The notes beneath the pieces are model-generated. The model was not told the DNA's origin and ran no database searches. It saw only the letters and a program-made list of their open reading frames with translations. From Actinomadura nitritigenes (GTDB lineage Bacteria > Actinomycetota > Actinomycetes > Streptosporangiales > Streptosporangiaceae), in NCBI RefSeq assembly GCF_017573545.1, contig NZ_JAGEOK010000015.1, positions 204,104 to 268,103 on the forward strand: a DNA stretch of 64,000 bases, read 5' to 3'. This document shows positions 41,419-50,326 of this stretch, in pieces; the stretch's first letter is position 1; the number at the start of each line of letters is the position of its first letter. Made by a program: the position numbers and the translations under genes.

Positions 41419-43005
41419 ATGCCGGACGTCCGGTTGGGCACCGCGCCGGGGCGCTGGATCCTGCTGGCGACCGTCCTCGGGTCGAGCGTGGCGATGCTCG
41501 ACTCGACCGTGGTGAACGTGGCGCTGCCGAGGCTCGCGCGGGACCTGCACGCCGACATGGCGGGGCTGCAGTGGACGGTCAACGCCTACACCCTCACCCT
41601 CGCCGGGTTCATCCTGCTCGGCGGGTCGCTCGGCGACCGGTACGGCCGCCGCCGGATCTTCCTGATCGGCGTGGTGTGGTTCGCGGTGGCGTCGGTGCTG
41701 TGCGGGATGGCGCTGAACGTCGAGATGCTGGTGCTCTCGCGGGCGCTGCAGGGGATGGGCGGCGCGCTGCTCACCCCGGGCTCGCTGGCGATCATCCAGG
41801 CGTCGTTCGCGTCCGACGACCGGCCGCGCGCGGTCGGCGCCTGGTCGGGGCTCGGCGGCGTCGCCGGGGCGGTCGGCCCCTTCGCGGGCGGCTGGCTGGT
41901 CGAGGTGGCGGGCTGGCGGTGGGTGTTCCTCCTCAACGTGCCGCTCGCGGTGGTCGTGGTGCTCGTCGCCGCCCGGCACGTCCCCGAGAGCGTCGATCCG
42001 GCCGCCCGCGGACGTTTCGACGTGCCCGGCGCCGCGCTCGCCGCGCTCGCCCTGGCGGGGACGACGTACGCGCTGACCGAGGCGCCGGGCGGCCGCACGC
42101 CGGGCGCCGTGATCGCCGTCGCGGCCGTGGCGGGCGTCGCGGCGGCGGCCGGGTTCGTCCTGCTGGAGCGGGCGCGCGGGCGGGGCCGGCGGCTGTTCGG
42201 CGGCCCGGTCCGGGCGGGCGGGCGCGAGGTGCCGCAGCCGATGCTGCCGCTGGACGTGTTCGCCTCCCGGCAGTTCTCCGCGGTCAACGTCGTCACGTTC
42301 ATCATGTACGGCGGGATGGGCGTGCTGTTCTTCCTGTTCGTGCTCAACCTCCAGGTGGTCGGCGGGTTCTCGCCGATCGCGGCGGGCACCGCGCTGCTGC
42401 CCGTCACGGTGCTGATGCTGCTGCTGTCGGCGCGGGCGGGCGCGCTCGCGCAGAAGATCGGCCCGCGGCTGCCGATGACCGCCGGTCTGGTGGTCGCCGC
42501 GTTCGGGATGCTCCTGGTCGGGCGGATCGGCAAGGACACCTCCTACGTGCGGGACGTGCTGCCCGCCGTGGTGGTCTTCGGGCTGGGGCTGTCCGCGGTC
42601 GTCGCTCCGCTGACCGCCACGGTGCTCGCGACGGCGGACGTCCGGCACGCGGGGGTGGCCAGCGGCGTCAACAACGCGGTCGCGCGGGCCGCCGGGCTGC
42701 TCGCGGTCGCGGCGATCCCGCCGCTGGCCGGGCTGACCGGCGACGCCTACAACGACCCCGCCCTCTTCTCGCACGGCTTCCGCATCGCCATGACGGCCTG
42801 CGCGGCGCTGCTGGCCGCGGGCGCCGTCCTGACGTTCCTCACCGTGTCCGGCGACGCGCTGCGCGCGCCGACCGGCGAGCAGGTCGAACCGGAGTGCCGG
42901 AGGCACTGCTCCGTCGGCGCCCCGCAACTCCAGCCCGAACCGGAGGCCGTCCCCGCCGGCTCTCCCGGGCCGAACGACCGGAACGCGGCCCCGCCGCGGC
43001 CGTGA
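41419..43005 (+). CDS. MFS drug exporter, DHA2 family
   Basis: The 528-residue protein has 14 membrane helices and the EmrB/QacA hallmarks: LDSTVVNVALP in helix 1, motif A GSLGDRYGRRR and motif C GAVGPFAGG. GGGAGG lies 5 nt before the ATG. It is a proton-driven exporter of drugs or metabolites. The LysR-type gene 72 bp downstream in the same direction is the likely regulator. Confidence 0.93.
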   Translation: MPDVRLGTAPGRWILLATVLGSSVAMLDSTVVNVALPRLARDLHADMAGLQWTVNAYTLTLAGFILLGGSLGDRYGRRRIFLIGVVWFAVASVLCGMALNVEMLVLSRALQGMGGALLTPGSLAIIQASFASDDRPRAVGAWSGLGGVAGAVGPFAGGWLVEVAGWRWVFLLNVPLAVVVVLVAARHVPESVDPAARGRFDVPGAALAALALAGTTYALTEAPGGRTPGAVIAVAAVAGVAAAAGFVLLERARGRGRRLFGGPVRAGGREVPQPMLPLDVFASRQFSAVNVVTFIMYGGMGVLFFLFVLNLQVVGGFSPIAAGTALLPVTVLMLLLSARAGALAQKIGPRLPMTAGLVVAAFGMLLVGRIGKDTSYVRDVLPAVVVFGLGLSAVVAPLTATVLATADVRHAGVASGVNNAVARAAGLLAVAAIPPLAGLTGDAYNDPALFSHGFRIAMTACAALLAAGAVLTFLTVSGDALRAPTGEQVEPECRRHCSVGAPQLQPEPEAVPAGSPGPNDRNAAPPRP

Positions 43006-43077
43006 CCGCCCGGCCGTTCTCGGGCCGATTCCGGCTATGTCCAGGACCGGAGCGGTTCGTTGTCATACGGTCGTGGC

Positions 43078-43965
43078 ATGAATCTGCGGCAGCTGCGCTA
43101 CGTCGTGGCGACCGCCGACCACGGCACGATGACGTCGGCGGCCCAGGCTCTCTATGTCGCGCAGCCCGCGCTGTCGCGCGCCGTCCGCGAGCTGGAGCGG
43201 GAGCTCGGCGTGGAGCTGTTCGCGCGCTCCGGCCGGGGCGTGGTCCTCACCCCCGTCGGCGAGCGGGTGGTCCGTGAGGCGCGGGCGGCGCTGGACGCCG
43301 TCGACGCGATCGAGGGGATGTCGGCGGCCCGCTCCGACGGGCGCGGCGCCGAGCTCCGCGTCGCCACCACACCGTCGCTGGAGCCGGAGCTGATCGGGCG
43401 GCTGCTCCCCCGCTTCGCCCGGGACCAGCCGGCGGTGCGGGTCCGGGTGGTGCGGTGCGCGGGCCGGGAGGAGGTCGCCGCCCTGCTGCGGGCCGGGCGC
43501 GCCGACCTCGCGCTCACCGACCTTCCGGTCCCCGGCGACCTCACGGCGCACCCGTTCGAGCAGCGGGAGATGGTACTGGTCTCGCCGCCCGCGCTGCGGA
43601 TCCGCGAGCCGGTGCCGCCCGCCGCGCTGGACGGCATGCGGCTGGTGCTCCCGGCCCGCGGCGGCGCCCGGCGCGCGGAGGTCGACGCGGTGCTGCGGCG
43701 GTTCGGCGCGAAGCCGGTGCCGGTCGCGGAGTCCGACGAGCGGGCGGCCTGGTTGGGCTGGGTCCGCGCCGGGCTCGGCTCGCTGCTGTGGTACCGCAAC
43801 CAGCTGGAGGACACCGACGGCCTGGCCGTCCGGTCGTTCATGCCGCCGATCACCCGGCTGATCGGGCTGGTGCACGCGCACCGGCGGCTCCCGCCGTCCG
43901 CCCGCGACTTCCTGGCCTTCGCGAAGGACGACGGGCGGGAGCCGCGCGGGCGCGAGCCCCGCTGA
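43078..43965 (+). CDS. LysR family regulator
   Basis: The 295-residue protein has the standard LysR N-terminus (MNLRQLRYVVATADHGTMTSAAQ) and an effector domain ending in RLIGLVHAHRRL. ATG 43078 lies 6 nt after TACGGT (43066-43071), so it is transcribed leaderless from its own promoter rather than only by read-through from the exporter gene. Its target may be that exporter. Confidence 0.93.
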   Translation: MNLRQLRYVVATADHGTMTSAAQALYVAQPALSRAVRELERELGVELFARSGRGVVLTPVGERVVREARAALDAVDAIEGMSAARSDGRGAELRVATTPSLEPELIGRLLPRFARDQPAVRVRVVRCAGREEVAALLRAGRADLALTDLPVPGDLTAHPFEQREMVLVSPPALRIREPVPPAALDGMRLVLPARGGARRAEVDAVLRRFGAKPVPVAESDERAAWLGWVRAGLGSLLWYRNQLEDTDGLAVRSFMPPITRLIGLVHAHRRLPPSARDFLAFAKDDGREPRGREPR

Positions 43966-44037
43966 GCACGCCTCATCCCGCCCGGACGGCCGGCCGCCGG
44001 GTTCGGGGCGAACCGTCGGCCATGCCATGATCTGCGC

Positions 44038-45630
44038 GTGGAGACGACGCACGCACTCTGGCTGCTGGCCGTGCCGGTCGGCGCGCTGATGGTGGCCGCG
44101 GCGGCGCGCCGGGCCGGAGCGCCCGCGCCGCTGGTCCTGGTGATCGCGGGGCTGCTGTTCTCGTTCGTGCCGGGCGTGCCGGAGTTCGGGCTGAACCCGG
44201 AGTTCGTCCTGTACGTCTTCCTGCCGCCGCTGCTGTTCTCCGCCGCGTGGCAGAGCTCGTACGCGAACATGCGGGAGAACGCCTGGTCGATCGGGCTGCT
44301 GTCGGTCGGGCTGGTCCTGTTCACCACGTTCGCCGTCGGCTACGCGGCGCATCTGCTCGTCCCGGGGCTGCCCCTGTCGGCCGCGTTCGTGCTCGGCGCG
44401 ATCGTCGCGCCGCCGGACGCGGTCGCGGCGGTCAGCGTGGCGCAGCGGCTCGGGCTGCCGCGCCGCATGGTGACGGTGCTGGTCGGGGAGAGCCTGTTCA
44501 ACGACGCGACGGCGCTGACCGCGTTCCGCGTCGCGGTGATCGCGGCGACGGGCGCGGGGTTCACGCTGGCGGACGGGGTGTGGCGGTTCCTGTTCTCGGC
44601 GGTGGCCGGCACGGCGGTCGGGCTGCTGCTCGGGCCGCCGCTGCACTGGCTGCGGACCCGCATGAACGACCCGCTGGTGGAGAACGGGGTGGCGGTGCTC
44701 GCGCCGTTCGCGGCGTACCTGATCGCCGAGAGCGTGCACGCCTCCGGCGTGATCGCGGTGGTGGTCAGCGGGATCTACCTCGGCCACCGCTTCACCGAGT
44801 CGGCGCCGGTGACCCGGCTGATCGGGCACTCGTTCTGGAAGGTCGTCGTCTTCGTCCTGGAGTCGGTGGTGTTCCTGCTGATCGGGCTGCAGCTGCCGCC
44901 GGTGGTGAACGGGCTGTCCGGGCACGGCTGGCCGGAGCTGACCTGGTGGGCCGCGGCGATCTTCGCGGTGACGGTGGCGGCCCGGTTCGTCTGGGTCTTC
45001 CCCGCGTCCCGGCTGCCGCGGCTGCTGTCGCGCAGGGAGCGGGCCCGCGAGGACGTCGGATGGCGCGGCGCGACCGTCGTGTCGTGGGCGGGGATGCGCG
45101 GGGTGGTGTCGCTCGCGGCCGCGTTCGCGATCCCGTTCGAGGCGTCGCACGCCCCCTTCCCCGGCCGCGACCTGATCATCTTCTTCACGTTCACGACCGT
45201 GCTCGGGACGCTGCTGGTGCAGGGGCTGACGTTCCCGGCGCTGATCCGGATGCTGCGCATCGGCAGCGAGCGGGAGCGCTACACCGACACGGTGGCGGAG
45301 GCGGGCGCGCAGCACGCGGCGGCGAAGGCGGCGCTGGAGCGGCTGGAGGAGCTGAACACCGCCGAGGAGCTCGACGAGGCGGTCGTGCAGCGGCTGCGGC
45401 AGCTGGCCGAGCACCGGCAGCTGCGGGCGTGGGAGCGGCTCGGCGGCGGGACGGGCCCGGAGGGCGAGGAGGTCCCGACGGCCACCTACCGGCGGCTGCG
45501 GCGGGAGATGCTGGCGGCGGAGCGACGGGTGTTCGTGCAGATGCGCGACGACCGCCGGATCGACGACGAGGTGCTGAACCGGGTCCTGCACGAGCTGGAC
45601 CTCGAGGAGGTCGCGCTCAGCCGCGACTGA
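44038..45630 (+). CDS. CPA1 Na+/H+ antiporter (copy B)
   Basis: The 530-residue protein has about 12 membrane helices with the cation-site motifs GAIVAPPDAVAAV and VGESLFNDATALTAF, and a long charged cytoplasmic tail ending in DEVLNRVLHELDLEEV. It is a paralogue of 36365-37942. GTG lies 6 nt after CATGAT (44026-44031), suggesting a leaderless transcript. The charged tail is likely to sense pH or ions. Confidence 0.92.
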   Translation: METTHALWLLAVPVGALMVAAAARRAGAPAPLVLVIAGLLFSFVPGVPEFGLNPEFVLYVFLPPLLFSAAWQSSYANMRENAWSIGLLSVGLVLFTTFAVGYAAHLLVPGLPLSAAFVLGAIVAPPDAVAAVSVAQRLGLPRRMVTVLVGESLFNDATALTAFRVAVIAATGAGFTLADGVWRFLFSAVAGTAVGLLLGPPLHWLRTRMNDPLVENGVAVLAPFAAYLIAESVHASGVIAVVVSGIYLGHRFTESAPVTRLIGHSFWKVVVFVLESVVFLLIGLQLPPVVNGLSGHGWPELTWWAAAIFAVTVAARFVWVFPASRLPRLLSRRERAREDVGWRGATVVSWAGMRGVVSLAAAFAIPFEASHAPFPGRDLIIFFTFTTVLGTLLVQGLTFPALIRMLRIGSERERYTDTVAEAGAQHAAAKAALERLEELNTAEELDEAVVQRLRQLAEHRQLRAWERLGGGTGPEGEEVPTATYRRLRREMLAAERRVFVQMRDDRRIDDEVLNRVLHELDLEEVALSRD

Positions 45631-45685
45631 CGCGGCCGCCCGGGGCCCCGGCGGGGCGCGGACGCCGGCCCCGGTCGTGGCTGAC

Positions 45686-45720
45686 GCCGCCGGGGCGCCG
45701 GGAACGGCGCCCGCGGCGGC
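45686..45720. terminator. convergent terminator, bulged 13-bp stem
   Basis: GCCGCC-G-GGGCGCC pairs with GGCGCCC-GC-GGCGGC around a 6-nt loop, between the antiporter end (45630) and the Lrp-type gene end (45727). Confidence 0.65.
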
Positions 45721-45726
45721 CCTCCT

Positions 45727-46656
45727 TCACGCCCCGTTCAGGGGCCGCTCGGGGAGTTCGACGGCATAGGACTCCTTCACCACGTCCAGGTGGTGCCAGG
45801 ACTCCCGCACCGTCACGCCGGGCACGGACCGGATCCCGTCCAGGACGGCGACCAGCTCCGCGCGGGAGGCGGCCTCGGCCTGGCCGACGATGTCGTAGCG
45901 GCCGAACCCGGTCGCCAGGTAGCGGACGCCGTCCTGCGCGGCGACCGCCTCGGCGGCCTTGCGGAGCCCGCCGGTCACCAGGAGCCCGAACCCGCCGAGC
46001 TCGGCGGCGCCGAGGGCGAGGGGGTCGGCCAGCCCGGTGACCTGGATGACGCCGGTGCGCATCAGCCGGACGACGCGGGCCCGGGTGGCGGCCTGCGACA
46101 GCCCGATGATGTGGGCGAGCCGGGTGTAGGGGGCGCGCCCGTCGCGCTGCAGCTCCTGGAGCAGCCGCCAGTCGATGTCGTCGAGGGTGACCTCGCCGAG
46201 CTCCCGCACCACCGCGTGGGTGTCGCGGACGGTGCAGACCGAGCGGAAGACCTCCGCCGAGCGCACGCCGGGGACGGACCGCAGCCGGTCCACCTCGGTC
46301 GCGAGCGCGGCGTCGTCGCGGGTGCGGACCTGCGCGACCAGGTCGTGCGGGCCCGCGGTCAGCGCGGCGAAGCTGACCGCCGGGAGGCCGGCGACGGCGT
46401 CCGCGACCTCCCGGGCCGAGCCCTCCACGGTGACCGAGACGTGCCCGATCGCCTCCGCCCCGACGACGGCGGCGTGCACGATGCCGACGACGCGCACGAC
46501 GCCGGTCTCGAGAAGGTTCTGCACCCGTGCCCGCACGGCCGTGCGGGAAAGCCCGACGCGGTCGGCGAGCGCCTGGAACGTCGCCCTGCCATCCCGCTGG
46601 AGCTCGCGGACGAGCACGGCGTCGACCGCATCCAGCACGGCTGTCCTCCTCGACAT
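45727..46656 (-). CDS. double-module Lrp/AsnC family regulator
   Basis: The 309-residue protein contains two complete Lrp modules in tandem, each an AsnC helix-turn-helix (ALADRVGLSRTAVRARVQNL and RLAHIIGLSQAATRARVVRL) plus a RAM-type ligand domain. Most Lrp proteins are half this size and dimerise; this form is a covalent pseudo-dimer known in actinomycetes. ATG 46656 lies 7 nt after AACGAT. A long-spaced dyad upstream is its probable own site. Confidence 0.9.
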   Translation of the reverse strand: MSRRTAVLDAVDAVLVRELQRDGRATFQALADRVGLSRTAVRARVQNLLETGVVRVVGIVHAAVVGAEAIGHVSVTVEGSAREVADAVAGLPAVSFAALTAGPHDLVAQVRTRDDAALATEVDRLRSVPGVRSAEVFRSVCTVRDTHAVVRELGEVTLDDIDWRLLQELQRDGRAPYTRLAHIIGLSQAATRARVVRLMRTGVIQVTGLADPLALGAAELGGFGLLVTGGLRKAAEAVAAQDGVRYLATGFGRYDIVGQAEAASRAELVAVLDGIRSVPGVTVRESWHHLDVVKESYAVELPERPLNGA

Positions 46657-46681
46657 GTGATGAATCGTTCTGCTGGCAACT

Positions 46682-46730
46682 GCAAGATCATTCCATTTCA
46701 AGACGGTATGGCGTCAAATATTGATCTTGC
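46682..46730. promoter_or_regulatory. long-spaced operator GCAAGATCA-N31-TGATCTTGC
   Basis: Two perfect 9-bp inverted arms lie 31 bp apart (about four helical turns centre to centre), 26 bp upstream of the Lrp gene. This geometry suits an oligomeric or two-headed Lrp protein wrapping DNA. The segment between is AT-rich for this genome. Confidence 0.55.
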
Positions 46731-47358
46731 TCGTGTTCGCCCCGCCCGGTGACCGTCGAACCGTCGGCGCCGGGTTCCGGGCGGCGCCGTTTCCGACGCC
46801 GCGCCGACCGGTCCGAGAGCGCAACGCGGCCGGGGCCGGGCCGCGCGCGGGCCCGCGCGGGGGCGGGCGGCGGGCGCGCGGGGTGGCGATGGTCACTCCC
46901 GGAGGGACGGTGCGGGCGGGGCGGCCCGCGGCGCGGACGGACGCTGCTGACCGGGTTCGAGTGCGTGACCTGCATTCCGCCTTCTCCCGGTGTTCTGATG
47001 TGCGCGCCCCTACGGCGGGCAGGCCGTCCGCGTGACGCACATGTAAGAAAAGTGCATCGGGGGCGCAGTTACGTCAAGAGGTAACTTTACAGAGAGCCAA
47101 GCCTCACGTTGCACGCTTTTCAGCCTCGTCCGCGAAGACACTTCCGTTACGCCTGGAAGGGCGCGGACACAACGCGGGAGATCACCCGGACGATCCCCGG
47201 AGACACACGACCATCACCCCCGGTCACGGGCCTGGGACGGCCCTCGCGGCGGGCCCGGGGCGGCTCCGGGCGAGCGCTTGGCCGGAGCACCCGCGGGTAT
47301 GGATCACAATGTACGGTGGCCCAGCCACTCTGATCCGGGATTGGTGTGTAGTACAGCC
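46731..47358. other. 628-bp region without a recognisable gene
   Basis: Open frames exist on both strands but all read as arginine/proline/glycine-rich shadow sequence with no plausible start, and none shows the third-position GC excess of real genes here. The right part (47030-47140) is AT-richer and carries an inverted repeat; TGTAGT at 47347-47352 lies 6 nt before the GuaB1 start. A regulatory RNA or long leader for guaB1 is possible but not shown. Confidence 0.5.
47067..47086. promoter_or_regulatory. inverted repeat AGTTAC-N8-GTAACT
   Basis: A 6-bp dyad lies in the AT-richer part of the long gap, about 270 bp before guaB1. Its partner regulator is unknown. Confidence 0.35.
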
Positions 47359-48795
47359 GTGCGCCTGCTGAACGGTGAGCGTTCCGCTCACGATCTCACC
47401 TACAACGACGTCTTCATGGTCCCGCGCCGCTCCGCGGTCGGGTCCCGCCTGGAGGTCGACCTCTCCACGGTCGACGGCAGCGGGACGACCGTGCCGCTGG
47501 TCGTGGCGAACATGACGGCGGTGTCCGGCCGCCGGATGGCCGAGACCATCGCCCGCCGGGGCGGCGTCGCGGTGCTCCCCCAGGACATCCCCGTCGAGGT
47601 CGTCTCGGAGGTCATCGGCTGGGTGAAGCGCCGCGACCTGGTGGTGGACACCGCCATCCGGCTGGACCCGGGCAGCACCGCGGGCGAGGCGCTGGCGCTG
47701 CTGCCCAAGCGCGCGCACGGCGCCGTGATCGTGGTGGAGGACGACCGGCCGGTCGGCGTGGTGACGGAGGCCGACTGCCAGAGCGTGGACCGGTTCGCGC
47801 AACTGCGCGACATCATGTCGCGGGACCTGGTGACGCTGCCGCACGGCGTCGACCCGCGCGAGGCGTTCAACCGGCTGCACGAGCGCGGTCACCGGCTCGC
47901 GCCCGTGGTGGACGCCGAGGGCAGGCTCACCGGCGTGCTCACCCGGACCGGTGCGCTGCGCGCCACGCTCTACAAGCCCTCCGTCGACACGGCGGGGCGC
48001 CTGCGCGTCGCCGCGGCGGTCGGCGTGAACGGGGACGTCGCCGGCAAGGCGAAGGCGCTGCTGGAGGCGGGCGCCGACCTGCTCGTGGTGGACACCGCGC
48101 ACGGCCACCAGGAGAAGATGATCGGCGCGCTGGCCGCGGTGCGGGGCCTGGACCCGTCGGTGCCGGTGGTGGCGGGCAACGTGGTGACCGCCGAGGGCAC
48201 CCGCGACCTGATCGAGGCGGGCGCCGACATCGTCAAGGTCGGCGTGGGCCCGGGCGCGATGTGCACGACCCGGATGATGACCGGGGTCGGGCGGCCGCAG
48301 TTCTCCGCCGTGCTGGAGTGCGCCGCCGAGGCCCGCCGACTCGGCCGGCACGTGTGGGCGGACGGCGGCGTCCGGCACCCGCGCGACGTCGCGCTCGCGC
48401 TCGCGGCGGGCGCGGCGAACGTGATGGTGGGCTCCTGGTTCGCCGGCACCTTCGAGTCGCCGGGCGACCTGCAGCGGGCCGCCGACGGCCGGCTGTACAA
48501 GGAGAGCTTCGGCATGGCGTCGGCGCGGGCCGTCCGGCTGCGCACCGCCGAGGACTCGCCCTTCGACCGGGCCCGCAAGGCGCTGTTCGAGGAGGGCATC
48601 TCCACGTCGCGGATGTTCCTCGACCCGCGGCGTCCCGGCGTCGAGGACCTGATCGACTCGATCGTGGCGGGGCTGCGCAGCTCCTGCACCTACGCGGGCG
48701 CGCGCACCCTGGAGGAGTTCCACGAGCGGGCGACGGTCGGGATCCAGAGCGCGTCCGGCTACGCCGAGGGGATGCCGCTGTCCACCAGCTGGTGA
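47359..48795 (+). CDS. guaB1: GuaB1, IMP dehydrogenase-related GMP reductase
   Basis: The 478-residue TIM-barrel protein is the actinobacterial GuaB1 paralogue of IMP dehydrogenase, shown in mycobacteria to be a GMP reductase with CBS domains. It starts MRLLNGERSAHDLTYNDVF (GTG), has two CBS domains between about 95 and 205, and the catalytic cysteine in GPGAMCTTRMMTG. I chose GTG 47359 because family members begin here; the longer frame to 47278 lacks support. It salvages GMP to IMP. Confidence 0.9.
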   Translation: MRLLNGERSAHDLTYNDVFMVPRRSAVGSRLEVDLSTVDGSGTTVPLVVANMTAVSGRRMAETIARRGGVAVLPQDIPVEVVSEVIGWVKRRDLVVDTAIRLDPGSTAGEALALLPKRAHGAVIVVEDDRPVGVVTEADCQSVDRFAQLRDIMSRDLVTLPHGVDPREAFNRLHERGHRLAPVVDAEGRLTGVLTRTGALRATLYKPSVDTAGRLRVAAAVGVNGDVAGKAKALLEAGADLLVVDTAHGHQEKMIGALAAVRGLDPSVPVVAGNVVTAEGTRDLIEAGADIVKVGVGPGAMCTTRMMTGVGRPQFSAVLECAAEARRLGRHVWADGGVRHPRDVALALAAGAANVMVGSWFAGTFESPGDLQRAADGRLYKESFGMASARAVRLRTAEDSPFDRARKALFEEGISTSRMFLDPRRPGVEDLIDSIVAGLRSSCTYAGARTLEEFHERATVGIQSASGYAEGMPLSTSW

Positions 48796-48930
48796 CCCGC
48801 CGCTGACCGGCTCGCGGTGCCGGATTTACGCGACACGGCCCCGGATCGGCCTCCCGATCATGCCGGTGACCTGCACGCTCTTGGTGCGGGGCGGGGATGC
48901 GGGGTCCGCCGCCCCGGAGGGGGCGACAGC

Positions 48931-50214
48931 ATGGTCGACGGGGATCCGGCCGCCGCGGCGGGCGCGTCCGGCGGGACCGGGCGGGGGCCGGCGGGCGGGC
49001 GCGCGGGGGTGCCCGGCCGGCTCGCCGAGGCGCTGCTGATCGCGGCCGTGTCGCCGGTGGTGCCGGGGATCGCGCATCTGCGGGCCGGGCGGGTCCGGCT
49101 GGGCGGGGCGCTGCTCGGCGCGCAGGCGGCGGCGCTGACCGCGGCGGCGCTCGCCGCCGGGCGTTACCGGGCGCTGTTCCTGGAGCTGTCCGCGCGGCCG
49201 TCCTGGCTGCTGGCGCTGGCGGCGGCCTGCGTGGCCCTGGCGGCGCTCTGGGCACTGCTGATCGCCCACTCGTACGCGGTGCTGGCCCCGGAGGGGCTCG
49301 CCCCGCTGTGGCGGCTGGCCGGTGGCACCACCGTCTCGGTGCTGTGCCTGCTGGTGATCGTGCCGCCGCTGACCCTCGCCCAGTACGGCTACGTGCAGCG
49401 GCACCTGATCCGGACGATCTTCGCGGACGGGCCGGTGGCGGCCGCCGCCGTCCAGGTCGCCGCCCGGCGGATGGACACGGGGGACGCGGCCCGGCGGCCG
49501 GCCGCGCCGCGCCTCAACGTGCTGCTCATCGGCTCCGAGCCCGGCGCGCCGCAGGCCCCCGACCGCGTCGGCGGCATCACCCTGGCCGCGGTCGACGCCC
49601 GGTCCGGCGCCACGACGCTGCTGAGCCTGCCGGACGGCCTGCGCCGCGTCCCGGTCTGGTCGGGCACGGAGCCGGTCCCGTTCCCTCCGGGGCGTCCGCT
49701 GGCCGACGTGTACCGCGAGGGCGCCGCGCACCCGGAGCTGCTCGCGGGCGGCGGGCCCGTCCGGGACCCCGGGGCCGAGCTGCTGAAGCGGACGGTCGCC
49801 CACATGCTCGGGCTGGACGTCCCCTACTACGTGAAGGTGGACGCGCGCGGGGTCCGGGAACTCGCCGCGACGACCTCCCGCGCCGCACCTGCCAAGAAGG
49901 GCTGCCCTTTTTGGGCAAATCTTCGGGAAACCCGGCCATTGGCAGTGCTGAAGCGATACCAGCGACTCGCCCGGGTTCTCATCAATTCGGTAAAGACCGA
50001 CGTGCCCCGCCGGCTGCTCCCGGCGCTCGCCGGGCTGGCCGCCAGGATCGAGAACGCCGAGATCACGAGCCTGCGACCAGCGGCGGGCGGGCCGTCCGCG
50101 CCGCGCGCCGACCACCCCGCACTGCGGGCCATGGCGGCGCGGGAGCCCGGTGACCCGGTCCCGGCCGTCCGGCCCGCGAGTGGATTGCCTATCCTGATCA
50201 AGAGCTGCAACTGA
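48931..50214 (+). CDS. degenerate LCP-like membrane protein
   Basis: The 427-residue protein shares its plan with the intact LCP gene that follows: basic start, four membrane helices, then an LCP domain starting RLNVLLIGSEPGA. Compared with the neighbour it lacks the Arg of the VRTDSMTL motif and about 60 residues that include YGRSRTDSDD and RMGRQ, the pyrophosphate-binding arginines, so catalysis is unlikely. Around the junction (49900-50000) codon use drops in GC3, unlike the rest. A regulatory or scaffold role beside the active enzyme, or decay, is possible. Confidence 0.75.
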   Translation: MVDGDPAAAAGASGGTGRGPAGGRAGVPGRLAEALLIAAVSPVVPGIAHLRAGRVRLGGALLGAQAAALTAAALAAGRYRALFLELSARPSWLLALAAACVALAALWALLIAHSYAVLAPEGLAPLWRLAGGTTVSVLCLLVIVPPLTLAQYGYVQRHLIRTIFADGPVAAAAVQVAARRMDTGDAARRPAAPRLNVLLIGSEPGAPQAPDRVGGITLAAVDARSGATTLLSLPDGLRRVPVWSGTEPVPFPPGRPLADVYREGAAHPELLAGGGPVRDPGAELLKRTVAHMLGLDVPYYVKVDARGVRELAATTSRAAPAKKGCPFWANLRETRPLAVLKRYQRLARVLINSVKTDVPRRLLPALAGLAARIENAEITSLRPAAGGPSAPRADHPALRAMAAREPGDPVPAVRPASGLPILIKSCN

Positions 50215-50326
50215 TCGACGTTCGCGCTCGCATGCGGTCGACTCCCACGCAACCTTTGTCCGGTTCTGCGCGTCCATAATGTGAGCCAGGGGCTTAATTC
50301 ACCATGGGTGGGGGACGGAGCGTTAC

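Noticed and set aside
39985..42927. 980-codon minus-strand frame opposite gmd and the MFS gene
   Set aside because: Antisense shadow of two clear genes; no motif, no ribosome site.
46721..47084. Several overlapping frames in the gap between the Lrp gene and guaB1
   Set aside because: Low-complexity Arg/Pro/Gly, implausible starts, three frames equally open on both strands and no third-position bias.
47278..47358. Longer start for GuaB1
   Set aside because: The 27 extra residues have no family counterpart, whereas MRLLNGE is the normal beginning of the family.
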